Below, piece by piece: positions 42,868 through 51,537 of a stretch of 64,000 nt of DNA. The notes beneath the pieces were generated by a model. The model did no database searches and was not told the DNA's origin. It saw only the letters and a program-made list of their open reading frames with translations. Position 1 is the stretch's first letter, and each line of letters begins with the position of its first letter. Origin of the DNA: Mesorhizobium sp. WSM3862 (GTDB lineage: Bacteria > Pseudomonadota > Alphaproteobacteria > Rhizobiales > Rhizobiaceae); NCBI RefSeq assembly GCF_002294985.1, contig NZ_NSGE01000001.1, positions 682,001 through 746,000 of the forward strand, read 5' to 3'. A program made the translations under genes and the position numbers.

Positions 42868-45438
42868 ATGAAATCCCACGTTAAAGCGGTTGTCATCGGC
42901 GGCGGTGTCGTCGGCTGCTCGGTGCTCTACCACCTCGCCAAGGCCGGCTGGACCGACATCATGCTGATCGAGCGCTCGGAGCTGACCTCCGGCTCGTCCT
43001 GGCACGCGGCGGGCGGCTTCCACACGCTGAACGGCGACCCGAACGTCGCCAAGCTGCAGGCCTATACCGTCCAGCTCTACAAGGAGATCGAGGAGCTTTC
43101 CGGCCAGTCCTGCTCGCTGCATCTGACCGGCGGCGTGATGATGGCCGATACCCCCGAGCGCATGGACTTCCTGCGGCTCGCCCACGCCAAGGGCCGCTAT
43201 CTCGGCATGGATACCGAGCTGATCACGCCGTCGGAAGCCAAGGCGATGTTCCCGCTGATGGACGAGAAGAATTTCGTCGGCGCCATGTGGGATCCCGTCG
43301 AAGGCCATCTCGACCCCTCGGGCACGACCCACGCCTACGCCAAGGCCGCGCGAAAACTCGGCGCCGAGATCGTGCTGCGCAACCGCGTCGTCGAGCTGAC
43401 GCAAGAAGCCGACGGCACCTGGAACGTCGTCACCGAGCAAGGCACCGTGAAAGCCGAGCATGTCGTCAATTGCGGCGGCCTGTGGGCGCGCGAGATCGGC
43501 CGCATGGTCGGCGTCGCGCTGCCGGTGCTGGCGATGGAGCACATGTACCTGCTCACCGAGCCGATGCCGGAGGTCGAGGAATTCAACAGGTCGACCGGCC
43601 GCGAGATGATCGGCGTGCTTGACTTCAAGGGCGAGATCTACACCCGCCAGGAGCGCAACGGCATCCTGCTCGGCACCTATGAAAAAGCCTGCAAGCCATG
43701 GTCGCCGGTCAACACGCCCTGGGATTTCGGTCATGAACTCTTGCCACCCGACATCGACCGCATCGCGCCGTCGCTGGAGATCGGCTTCAAGCATTTCCCC
43801 GGCATCGAGAAGGCCGGCATCAAGCAGATCATCAACGGCCCCTTCACCTTCGCGCTCGACGGCAACCCGCTGGTCGGCCCGGTCCAGGGCCTGACCAACT
43901 TCTGGTGCGCCTGCGCCGTCATGGCCGGCTTCAGCCAGGGCGGCGGCGTCGGCCTGGCGCTGTCCAACTGGATGGTGCACGGCGATCCGGGCTTCGACGT
44001 CTGGGGCATGGATGTCGCCCGCTTCGGCGAATGGGCGACGCTGCGCTACACCAACGCCAAGGTGCGCGAGAATTATTCGCGGCGCTTCTCGATCCGCTTC
44101 CCGAACGAGGAACTGCCGGCCGCCCGGCCGGCGCAGACGACGCCGCTCTACGACACGATGCTCGCCAACAATGCGGTCATGGGCGACTCGTGGGGACTGG
44201 AAACCCCGCTCTGGTTCGCGCCCAAGGGCACCGAGCCAAAGGACATCGTCTCCTTCCACCGCTCGAACGATTTCGGCCCGATCGGCGAGGAAGTTCGCGC
44301 GACGCGCGAACGGGTCGGCGTCACCGAGATCGCCAACTTTGCCAAGTACGAAGTTTCCGGGCCGGGCGCCGAGGATTTCCTCAACCGGCTGATGACCAAC
44401 CGGATGCCGAAGACCGGCCGCATTGTGCTCACCCCGATGGTCAACGAGTTCGGCAGGCTGATCGGCGACTTCACCATCGCCAAGACCGGTGAGGACCGTT
44501 TCATGATCTGGGGCTCTTCGGCCGCGCAGAAATACCATATGCGCTGGTTCGAGAAGCACCTGCCGAAGGATGGTTCTGTGCGCATCCACCGCTTCGACCA
44601 GACACTGGTCGGCCTGTCGATCGCCGGACCGAGCGCGCGGAATTTGCTGCAGAAACTTGTGGACGTCGACGTCTCGACCAAGGCCTTCCGCTTCATGGAC
44701 TTCCGCGAGATGGCGGTCGGCGGCGCGCCCTGCATGGTCAACCGCATCACCTATACCGGCGACCTCGGCTACGAGATCTGGATGGCCCCCGCCTATCAGC
44801 GCCTCGTCTACAAGGCGATCAAGGAAGCAGGCGAGGAATTCGGCCTCGTCGATTTCGGCATGCGCGCGCTGCTGTCGATGCGTCTCGAAAAGAACTTCCC
44901 AACCTGGTTCCGCGAGTTGCGTCCGATCTACGGGCCGTTCGAAGGCTCGATGGACCGCTTCATCAAGCTGGAGAAGAACGACTTCATTGGCCGCGAGGCG
45001 GCTGCCAGGGAGCAGGCGCAAGGGCCGAAGCTGCGCCGCGTCTCCTTCATCGTCGATGCTGCCGACGCCGACGTGATGGGCGACGAGCCGATCTGGGCCA
45101 AGGTCAGCAAGGATTACGGCACGGTGGAGAAGCCGCATGGCTACGGCGCGCCGCGCTTCGACGAGACGGGCAAGGAAGTGCGCGGCTCGGAAGCCGCCGA
45201 AGGCGCTTCGGCCGTGCGCGGTATCGTCGATGGCGAGTGGCGCGTTGTCGGCTGGGTGACTTCGGGCGGCTATGCGCATTACGTGCAAAAGTCGATGGCG
45301 CAGGGCTATGTGCCGGCGGCCCTTGCCGAGGACGAGAGCGCCGGCCTGTTCGAAATCGAGATCCTCGGCCACCGCCGCCCGGCCCGCATCAACGTCGAGC
45401 CGCCCTTCGACCCGAGCGGCGAGAAGATGCGCACCTGA
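42868..45438 (+). CDS. Dimethylglycine/sarcosine dehydrogenase-type flavoprotein with folate-binding domain
   Basis: An 856-aa two-part enzyme. Residues 1-400 are a DAO-type FAD oxidoreductase (VVIGGGVVGCSVLYHLAKAGW; SSWHAAGGFHTL, where the His is the usual covalent flavin site in this family). Residues ~440-850 are a GCV_T aminomethyltransferase domain (RVGVTEIANFAKYEVSG, TYTGDLGYEIW, VGWVTSGGYAHYVQKS). Such enzymes oxidise N-methyl groups and pass formaldehyde to tetrahydrofolate. It lies 53 bases after the MttB gene, which fits stepwise N-demethylation. Confidence 0.9.
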   Translation: MKSHVKAVVIGGGVVGCSVLYHLAKAGWTDIMLIERSELTSGSSWHAAGGFHTLNGDPNVAKLQAYTVQLYKEIEELSGQSCSLHLTGGVMMADTPERMDFLRLAHAKGRYLGMDTELITPSEAKAMFPLMDEKNFVGAMWDPVEGHLDPSGTTHAYAKAARKLGAEIVLRNRVVELTQEADGTWNVVTEQGTVKAEHVVNCGGLWAREIGRMVGVALPVLAMEHMYLLTEPMPEVEEFNRSTGREMIGVLDFKGEIYTRQERNGILLGTYEKACKPWSPVNTPWDFGHELLPPDIDRIAPSLEIGFKHFPGIEKAGIKQIINGPFTFALDGNPLVGPVQGLTNFWCACAVMAGFSQGGGVGLALSNWMVHGDPGFDVWGMDVARFGEWATLRYTNAKVRENYSRRFSIRFPNEELPAARPAQTTPLYDTMLANNAVMGDSWGLETPLWFAPKGTEPKDIVSFHRSNDFGPIGEEVRATRERVGVTEIANFAKYEVSGPGAEDFLNRLMTNRMPKTGRIVLTPMVNEFGRLIGDFTIAKTGEDRFMIWGSSAAQKYHMRWFEKHLPKDGSVRIHRFDQTLVGLSIAGPSARNLLQKLVDVDVSTKAFRFMDFREMAVGGAPCMVNRITYTGDLGYEIWMAPAYQRLVYKAIKEAGEEFGLVDFGMRALLSMRLEKNFPTWFRELRPIYGPFEGSMDRFIKLEKNDFIGREAAAREQAQGPKLRRVSFIVDAADADVMGDEPIWAKVSKDYGTVEKPHGYGAPRFDETGKEVRGSEAAEGASAVRGIVDGEWRVVGWVTSGGYAHYVQKSMAQGYVPAALAEDESAGLFEIEILGHRRPARINVEPPFDPSGEKMRT

Positions 45439-45473
45439 TTCCAGGAAGCCGTAATGTACCGCTTTCGGATCGT

Positions 45474-45508
45474 GTTGGTGGCCGGCTATATAGCAACCGG
45501 CCACCAAC
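45474..45508. promoter_or_regulatory. Perfect inverted repeat with CTATAT in loop, upstream of GT39 gene
   Basis: Arms GTTGGTGGCCGG (45474-45485) and CCGGCCACCAAC (45497-45508) are perfect 12-base complements around the loop CTATATAGCAA. There is no T-run, so it is not a simple terminator. The loop contains CTATAT, the rhizobial -10 consensus. It lies 36 bases after the flavoprotein stop and 7 before the next start. Confidence 0.45.
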
Positions 45509-45515
45509 GCATCAG

Positions 45516-47039
45516 ATGAGAAGACGACCCTTGCGGCAGCTGGAGAAATGGACCGACTGGCTCTGCGATGAACGGGTCGGCCCTTTCAGTGCCGCAATCG
45601 CGTTTGCACTTGCCTATTGCCTGGTCCAGATCGTGGTGATGCCGCTTTCGTCCCATTTCGTGGGCACCGGCGTCGGCGTCGACGATTCCGAACAGTTGAT
45701 GGCGATGCGCTTCCTCGCGGCCGGCTATGGCGGCTCGCAGCCGCCTTTATACACCTGGTTCGGCATCCTCACGGCCTCGCTGGTTGGAACCAGCATTCTC
45801 GCGCTCAAGATCGTCAAATACACGCTGCTGGCCGGTGGATTGGTCGCGTCCTTCGCCACAGTGCGCCGCCTGGGCTATTCAGCCCGCGCGGCGACCACCG
45901 CCATGTTCGGCCTGCTGCTGTTTCCACAGATCGTATGGGAGATGCAGCATGCCCTCACCCACTCGGTCGCGGTTTTTTGCTTTTCATCGCTGCTGCTCCT
46001 GGCAGTCGCCGAGTTGCAGAAACGGCGCTCGACTACCGCGTATGTGCTGCTTGGCTTGGCGACGGCCGCCGCAATGCTGTCGAAATACAATGAGGTGATC
46101 TTTCTCGCTGCGCTGTTCCTTGCGGCGCTGTCCGTCCGCGAAACACGTGAGGCGATCTTCGATCGCCGTTTCCTGATCAGTGTGGTTGTGGCGATCCTTG
46201 CCTGCCTCCCCACATTCTACTGGAGCCTCACGCATCTCGGAGACCTGCTGGCGCACAGCGGTGGCCTGGGCGTCGCCGAAGGGGGCAGCGCGGCAAAGAC
46301 CCTGTCTCGCGGCATCCGCGGCTTGGGCAATGCGATGCTCAATTTCGCCGGGCTGCCGGCCACGATCTTTGCCGTCGCGTTTTTCCTGGCGCGCAAGCAA
46401 TCCGCTCCACCGCCCGAGGCCGCACCGTGGCCAGAGACGCTGGTCTGGCGGGCGATAGCCTTCGCCTTGCTGATCACGCTCGTGGTGGTGCTGGCGGGCG
46501 GCATCACACAGTTTCGCGATCGCTGGATGCTGCCCGTATTCGTGCTGTTGCCGGTCGCCATTGCCATGCGGCTGGACGCGATGGGGGAAAGGGGCAGGAA
46601 GACGCAGGCGACAATCGTCTTCGTCGGCGCCGTGATGGCCATCCTCGTGCTTCCGGTAAGCTGGTACATGCAGGTCCACGGCGGCGATAACCGCGGCAGC
46701 ATCGTGCGCATGGACTACGCTTCGCTCCATCGTCAGCTGACAGCCGACGGACCGGTCGGCACTGTGGTCTCGAGTTGGTTCTGGATCGGCAATCTCCGCC
46801 TCGTCGATCCCGATCTCATCGTGCTCGACGACGAGATACCCGATTTCGCCAGATCGATCCGCGAGCCCGCGGTGCTTGTGCTCGCGGATGACGAGGAACC
46901 GGCCTCCGTCATCTTCAAAAGGATCACCGAGGCCGGCTATGTGATGGATACCGTCCATCGGCGCATCGCGGTGCCGCAGTTGGGGAGCGCACCGCGCCAG
47001 GTCACGATCACCAGGCTGCACAAGATGAAGCCGCAATAG
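45516..47039 (+). CDS. GT-C family (ArnT/PMT-like) membrane glycosyltransferase
   Basis: A 507-aa membrane protein with about ten to twelve segments. The first periplasmic loop carries DDSEQLMAMRFLAAGYGGSQPPLYTW, the acidic pair and pattern of glycosyltransferase family 39-type enzymes that use polyprenyl-phosphate sugars. A soluble C-terminal part (~400-507) follows. The target may be lipid A, polysaccharide or lipid; it cannot be chosen. It is followed 17 bases later by the M24 gene. Confidence 0.78.
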   Translation: MRRRPLRQLEKWTDWLCDERVGPFSAAIAFALAYCLVQIVVMPLSSHFVGTGVGVDDSEQLMAMRFLAAGYGGSQPPLYTWFGILTASLVGTSILALKIVKYTLLAGGLVASFATVRRLGYSARAATTAMFGLLLFPQIVWEMQHALTHSVAVFCFSSLLLLAVAELQKRRSTTAYVLLGLATAAAMLSKYNEVIFLAALFLAALSVRETREAIFDRRFLISVVVAILACLPTFYWSLTHLGDLLAHSGGLGVAEGGSAAKTLSRGIRGLGNAMLNFAGLPATIFAVAFFLARKQSAPPPEAAPWPETLVWRAIAFALLITLVVVLAGGITQFRDRWMLPVFVLLPVAIAMRLDAMGERGRKTQATIVFVGAVMAILVLPVSWYMQVHGGDNRGSIVRMDYASLHRQLTADGPVGTVVSSWFWIGNLRLVDPDLIVLDDEIPDFARSIREPAVLVLADDEEPASVIFKRITEAGYVMDTVHRRIAVPQLGSAPRQVTITRLHKMKPQ

Positions 47040-47056
47040 ACAGACAGGGGGACCGC

Positions 47057-48403
47057 ATGGACACACAACGTTTCGGCCGCCACCGCAAGATCATGCCGTT
47101 CGAACCCGGTTCCGTCGAGGCGCTCCGCGCCGCCTCCCGCGAGAAGGCTGGCGCGCTCAACCAGCACGCTCTGGGCTATGGCGCGGTAGCCGAAGCCGAA
47201 TGGGCGGCGGCAGGCATTGCCGCTCCCGACCTGCCTGCCATGCGAACCTATCGGCTCGAGCGCATCCGCGCCGAACTCAGGCGCCGCGACTATGCCGGCG
47301 CCCTGCTCTACGACCCGGTCAACATCCGCTACGCGACGGATTCGACCAACATGCAGCTCTGGGTCGCGCACAATCCGACCCGCCACTGTTTCGTCGCCAC
47401 AGAAGGTCCTGTGGTGCTGTTCGACTATTTCTCCTGCGAGCATTTGTCGGATCACGCCGGCGTCGTCGACGAGGTGCGGCCGGCGGTGTCGTGGATGTAC
47501 CTTTATAGCGGCGAGCTGACCGACAAGAAGGTCCGCCGCTGGGCAGCCGGCATCGCCGAGCTCCTTGCCGAGCACGGCGGCGGCAATCGGCGGATCGCCG
47601 TCGACCACATCAACCCGGAAGGCGTCGAAGAGCTTGCCCGCCGCGGCATCACGGTCGGCAATGGCGAGGCGGTGATGGAGAATGCGCGCCTCATAAAGTC
47701 GCCCGACGAGATCCTCGCCATGCGCCGCGCCATTGTCGCCTGCGAGGCGGCGATGGGCGAGATGGAAGCGGGGCTGAAGCCGGGCATTTCCGAGAACGAA
47801 CTCTGGGCGGAACTGCATCGCGGCAACATCGCGCGCGGCGGCGAATGGATCGAGACCCGGCTTCTGTCGTCCGGGCCGCGCACCAACCCCTGGTTCCAGG
47901 AATGCTCGTCGCGCATCGTCGAGGACGGCGATCTCGTCGCCTTCGACACCGACCTCATCGGTCCCTATGGATTTTGCGCCGACCTATCGCGCACCTGGCT
48001 CTGCGGCGATGGCCGGCCGTCCGACGAGCAGCGTGACCTGTTCCGCATCGCCGCCGACCAGATCGCCCACAACACGGCATTGATGCGGCCGGGCATTTCC
48101 TTCCGCGATCTCGTCGAACGCTCCGCCGTGCCGCCTGGAGACTGCTTCCCGGCGCGCTACGGCGTGCTCTACCACGGCGTCGGTCTGGCGGACGAATATC
48201 CGACCCTGCCGCATGCCAGCGACTGGACGGACGACACGCCGGATGGCGTCCTGGAACCCGGCATGGTGCTGTGCGTGGAAAGCTATATCGGCAGGCTCGG
48301 CGGCCGCGAGGGCGTCAAGATCGAGGAGCAGATCCTCATCACCGAGACCGGCAACGAAAAACTCTCAGCCTACCCGCTCGACGAAAAGCTGCTTGGCAGC
48401 TGA
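47057..48403 (+). CDS. M24-family metalloenzyme closely resembling DMSP lyase DddP
   Basis: A 448-aa pita-bread-fold protein with a GGGGGA ribosome site. It shares long signatures with DddP: NIRYATDSTNMQLW, GGEWIETRLLSSGPRTNPWF and FDTDLIGPYGFCADLSRTW. Counting codons gives Asp297, Asp299, Asp309, His373, Glu408 and Glu423, plus Asp379 and Tyr368. Each is exactly two positions after the ligands and catalytic Asp I recall for Ruegeria DddP (295, 297, 307, 371, 406, 421; 377; 366). DddP cleaves DMSP to dimethyl sulfide and acrylate. The neighbouring N-methyl catabolism genes leave open that a related onium compound is the true substrate. Confidence 0.8.
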   Translation: MDTQRFGRHRKIMPFEPGSVEALRAASREKAGALNQHALGYGAVAEAEWAAAGIAAPDLPAMRTYRLERIRAELRRRDYAGALLYDPVNIRYATDSTNMQLWVAHNPTRHCFVATEGPVVLFDYFSCEHLSDHAGVVDEVRPAVSWMYLYSGELTDKKVRRWAAGIAELLAEHGGGNRRIAVDHINPEGVEELARRGITVGNGEAVMENARLIKSPDEILAMRRAIVACEAAMGEMEAGLKPGISENELWAELHRGNIARGGEWIETRLLSSGPRTNPWFQECSSRIVEDGDLVAFDTDLIGPYGFCADLSRTWLCGDGRPSDEQRDLFRIAADQIAHNTALMRPGISFRDLVERSAVPPGDCFPARYGVLYHGVGLADEYPTLPHASDWTDDTPDGVLEPGMVLCVESYIGRLGGREGVKIEEQILITETGNEKLSAYPLDEKLLGS

Positions 48404-49210
48404 CCCGTCCAAGCCAAACTCGGCGATGGCCTCGCGCATGGACGCAACGACGTCCGCCGATGTGGCCCTGGCCGAAATAAATGGCAATCCCTTCCGCCTA
48501 GTCGTCCAGCCGACGACTTTCACGCGCCGCGCCGCCGGCTCGAATCGCTGCGCCAATGCCCAGCTCTGGCAGTCGATGGCGGCGATATCGGCCCTGCCCT
48601 CGGCGATGGCGACGATCGACGACCGGTGGCCGCCGCTTTCGCCGCACGAGGCGAAGACGCCCAGACTTTCGCCGATCGCCTCCAGGTCGCGCGTCAGCCC
48701 GAGCAGCCCGGACATCGAATCCGGATTGTTGAAGATGAAGCGCTTGCCGCGGATGAGATCGAGCGGGATGACGGCCTTGCCATCCTCGGGCGAGCCAACC
48801 GACCGCCCGCCATCAGCCGGCATCACCAGCGCGCTGGAATAGAGCTCGCCCTGCCCGCCCTCGAACGCGTCATAGCTTGGCTGAGCGACCACCTGCACAT
48901 GCCTGGCCAGGCCGAGCTCCATCGGCCCCCAGCAGGTCTGGCCGAAAAGCAGCGCCGGGCTCAGCCAGAGCTGGTGAAAATCGAACTCGTCCGGGGGCAA
49001 TGTCGCGGGGTCGGGCGCTATCAGCTTTCCGGCGCCGTCTTGGATGCCGCCGGACACCGGCGGCAGGTCGCGATTGCTGCGCGCCATTCTTTCCGGCGCG
49101 TCGATACCGCTCCGTCGAAAAGCGTCGCGGAGCTGCGCCCATTGCGCGTCGATCTCGCCACGAACTTCCGGCCAGTCATACATCGGCAGAGCCGCAATCA
49201 ACTTGCTCAT
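48365..49210 (-). CDS. PhnD/SsuA-like substrate-binding protein without signal peptide
   Basis: A 281-aa protein of the type 2 periplasmic-binding fold used by PhnD (DGGRSVGSPEDGKAVIPLDLIRGKRFIFNNPDSMSG and CGESGGHRSSIVAIAEGRADIAAIDC, with conserved Ser/His ligand-loop pattern). The N-terminus MSKLIAALPMYDWPEVRGEI has no export signal, so it is probably a cytoplasmic sensor or orphan protein. It is convergent with the DddP-like gene and the two overlap by 39 bases. Confidence 0.75.
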   Translation of the reverse strand: MSKLIAALPMYDWPEVRGEIDAQWAQLRDAFRRSGIDAPERMARSNRDLPPVSGGIQDGAGKLIAPDPATLPPDEFDFHQLWLSPALLFGQTCWGPMELGLARHVQVVAQPSYDAFEGGQGELYSSALVMPADGGRSVGSPEDGKAVIPLDLIRGKRFIFNNPDSMSGLLGLTRDLEAIGESLGVFASCGESGGHRSSIVAIAEGRADIAAIDCQSWALAQRFEPAARRVKVVGWTTRRKGLPFISARATSADVVASMREAIAEFGLDGSAAKQLFVERVG

Positions 49211-49285
49211 GACGAACAGCTTTCAAAACAGGCGGTCATCGGCGCCTGAATTCCGCGGCGATAAAGCAGTCGCGAAAGTTCGAAA

Positions 49286-50296
49286 TTACTCTTTGGGCGG
49301 CTCAGCCGGCACCGGAGCCGTGCCAAGTCCACTCACATTACGCGCTCTGATACGCGGTTTGAAGGCGCGGCCGGGTTCGGGCGCGCGGCGCAGCACCGGA
49401 TGCACCACTGGCTCCTTGGCTTTGAAGGCAAATGATTTGATCAGCGCGAAATAGTTCGGATAGACGTAGCCGTTGTTCATCCGCAGCCATTCTTCGCGGC
49501 GATCGCGAAACATCTTCGGCAGTCTGTACCAGGCGACGGTCGGGCTCTTGTGGTGCACGAAATGCAGGTTGTTGTTGAGGAACAGGAAGGAGAGCGGCGA
49601 CCGCTCGACGATGATCGTGCGGCCCTCCGGGTGTTCCGACCACTGATGCTCGGCATAGGTGCGCACCGAAATCAGGGACTGGCCAAGCCACACCGGCCCC
49701 AGGATGTAGAGCCAGAGCGGGATGCCGAAGCCGAAGGTCACGATCGGCACGACCACTGCAAGTCCGACGGCATGCAGCAGCCAGGCTTTGCGGATCGCCT
49801 TGTCGCCGGCGGCCATCTGTCTGGCGTCGTCGAGGAAGAAGCCGATCGACGACAGCCAAGGTCCGAGAACGAAGCGGCCGACCATTGTGTTGTTGATCTT
49901 GAGCAGGAACTTCATCGCCGGCGGCATTTCCGCATGCATCCAGAGCGCCTGGTAATAGCTTTCCGGATCGTCGAGCGGGTCGGTCAGCCGCTCGTCGGCG
50001 TGGTGGCGAAGATGGATCGCCTTGAAACGGCGGAACGGCCAGACCAGCCCGATCGGCAGGACGACGAAGGCTTCGTTGATGCTGGCGTTGCGGGTCGGAT
50101 GGCCATGCAGCACTTCGTGCATCAGCGAGGATTGCAGGGCCAGTATCAAGGCCAAGGCGACAAGGGCCAGCAGCGAATAGGAAAGCCAAAGCAGGAAGCC
50201 GGTGGCAAGCCAGGCGCCATAACAGAACAGTGTGAGGAATACTGTCGGCCATTCCACGGCCGGTGTGCTGCTGTGTCTCTTGCGTATGCCAGTCAT
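49286..50296 (-). CDS. Membrane fatty acid desaturase
   Basis: A 336-aa protein (ATG 50296; a GTG at 50308 would add four residues) with hydrophobic segments and the three histidine boxes of the FADS family: HEVLHGHP, HLRHH and HFVHHK. These bind the di-iron centre. It may introduce a double bond or hydroxyl into membrane lipids or another hydrophobic molecule. A helix-turn-helix regulator gene is divergent from it. Confidence 0.82.
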   Translation of the reverse strand: MTGIRKRHSSTPAVEWPTVFLTLFCYGAWLATGFLLWLSYSLLALVALALILALQSSLMHEVLHGHPTRNASINEAFVVLPIGLVWPFRRFKAIHLRHHADERLTDPLDDPESYYQALWMHAEMPPAMKFLLKINNTMVGRFVLGPWLSSIGFFLDDARQMAAGDKAIRKAWLLHAVGLAVVVPIVTFGFGIPLWLYILGPVWLGQSLISVRTYAEHQWSEHPEGRTIIVERSPLSFLFLNNNLHFVHHKSPTVAWYRLPKMFRDRREEWLRMNNGYVYPNYFALIKSFAFKAKEPVVHPVLRRAPEPGRAFKPRIRARNVSGLGTAPVPAEPPKE

Positions 50297-50340
50297 GCTA
50301 TCGACCACTGCCTTCCAGTCGCCGGAACCACTTTGATTCC

Positions 50341-50384
50341 TGACAGTATTGTGTCAGGAGCCTGCCGTTGTCGCAACGCGACAA
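50341..50384. promoter_or_regulatory. Tandem dyads in the desaturase/HTH divergent region
   Basis: Two inverted repeats lie side by side: TGACA-N6-TGTCA (50341-50356) and TTGTCG-N5-CGACAA (50368-50384). A third, CAAC-CT-GTTG, follows at 50391-50400. Such clustering upstream of a desaturase with a divergent regulator is typical of operator sites. Confidence 0.45.
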
Positions 50385-50524
50385 AGTGAACAACCTGTTG
50401 CGAATGCGCATTTTTGGCTGCAGATGTTATATATTGTAAACAGATTTGGGGATTCATTTGCGCCTGAGCACCTACCCAGCAGGCCTGGGCGCAAATTTTT
50501 CCTCCACTGGAAAGGAGCGGCGTG

Positions 50525-51382
50525 ATGGACAAGCGTGATCTGTCGACGGTCTTCCGAGAGCGCCTGAAATTGCTCTTGACACGCTCGGACTTGAACCAGT
50601 CGGCCTTCGCGAGCGCCGTCGGCATCGATCGTTCGGCGCTGTCGCAACTCCTGTCGGGCGCCTCGACGCGCCTGCCCCGCGCCGAGACGCTTCTCAACAT
50701 CGCCGCCGAGTTCAAGGTATCGCTCGACTGGCTGCTGGGCCTTAGCCAGGACGAAGGCGTCACCGGCGAGATTCGCGAAAGCCTCGAGATCGAGGAGGCG
50801 CCGGACGGCTTTGACCGCACGCTACTTGCCAAATGGCACGCCGAGGCGGTCGGCACCAAGATCCGCTACGTGCCGGCGGGCATTCCGGACCTCCTGCGCA
50901 CCGAGGCCCTTGTCGAATACGAGGCCGGCATTACCAACAAGAGCCGCGAGGCGCAGGCCGGCGAAACGCAATACCGCATCGACTACAACAGGCGGCCCGA
51001 GACCGACATGGAGGTCTGCATGCCGCGCCATACGCTGGAGATTTTCGCACGCGGGCTCGGCGTCTGGGACCGGTTCCCGGAAGCCGAGCGCCGCCGGCAA
51101 TTGCTGCACATGGCAACGCTCCTCGACGACCTTTACCCGACCTTCCGCCTGTTCCTCTATGACGGCCGCATGCGCTATTCGATCCCTTATACGATCTTCG
51201 GGCCGTACCGCGCCGCAATCTATGTCGGCGATATGTATCTGGTGTTGAACGCCACCCAGCCGGTCCGTACCCTGACCAGCCACTTCGACAATCTGATCCG
51301 AGCCGCCGACATCAACGCGCATGAGGCGGCGAGCTTCACGCAGAAGCTGGCCGGCATCTCTTTCCCCTCAGGCTCTGTCTGA
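50525..51382 (+). CDS. XRE-family transcriptional regulator with C-terminal sensor-like domain
   Basis: A 285-aa protein; ATG 50525 has AGGAG seven bases upstream (a GTG one codon earlier is less likely). An XRE-type helix-turn-helix lies at about residues 8-65 (LNQSAFASAVGIDRSALSQLLSG). The remaining ~215 residues form one conserved domain containing YRIDYNRRPETDMEVCMPRH and LYDGRMRYSIPYTIFGPYRAAIY, which I do not recognise by name. It probably controls the divergent desaturase gene and itself. Confidence 0.8.
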   Translation: MDKRDLSTVFRERLKLLLTRSDLNQSAFASAVGIDRSALSQLLSGASTRLPRAETLLNIAAEFKVSLDWLLGLSQDEGVTGEIRESLEIEEAPDGFDRTLLAKWHAEAVGTKIRYVPAGIPDLLRTEALVEYEAGITNKSREAQAGETQYRIDYNRRPETDMEVCMPRHTLEIFARGLGVWDRFPEAERRRQLLHMATLLDDLYPTFRLFLYDGRMRYSIPYTIFGPYRAAIYVGDMYLVLNATQPVRTLTSHFDNLIRAADINAHEAASFTQKLAGISFPSGSV

Positions 51383-51475
51383 ACGTGACCATCATCGCCA
51401 TGCTGGCATGCGGCGACCAACCTGGCCGACCCGTCCGTTTTAGGAAACTCATGCAAGAGCGGGGGCGCAAATTCA

Positions 51476-51504
51476 TTGACTAGATATAAAGACTTCTTTA
51501 TATC
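51476..51504 (+). promoter_or_regulatory. Promoter with embedded SahR-like palindromic operator upstream of bmt
   Basis: A -35 TTGACT (51476-51481), a 17-base spacer and a -10 TATATC (51499-51504) form a good sigma-70 promoter. The spacer and -10 are filled by a palindrome at 51484-51503 with perfect 8-base arms ATATAAAG and CTTTATAT. Its form is like that of the ArsR-family SahR regulator of methionine-cycle genes in Proteobacteria. A protein bound here would block RNA polymerase, so repression is expected. Confidence 0.7.
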
Positions 51505-51537
51505 GTTATTTGAATTCAAGATGCGAAAGCCAGAGCC

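Noticed and set aside
45436-45470. Third copy of the stop-codon-linked GCAATTCC repeat after the flavoprotein gene
   Set aside because: Only TTCCAGGAA after the stop resembles the left half; the right half is missing, so it is too weak to list.
42730-45507. 925-codon minus-strand open frame
   Set aside because: It is an exact antisense shadow of the flavoprotein gene. High GC in the third codon position keeps stop codons out of this frame.
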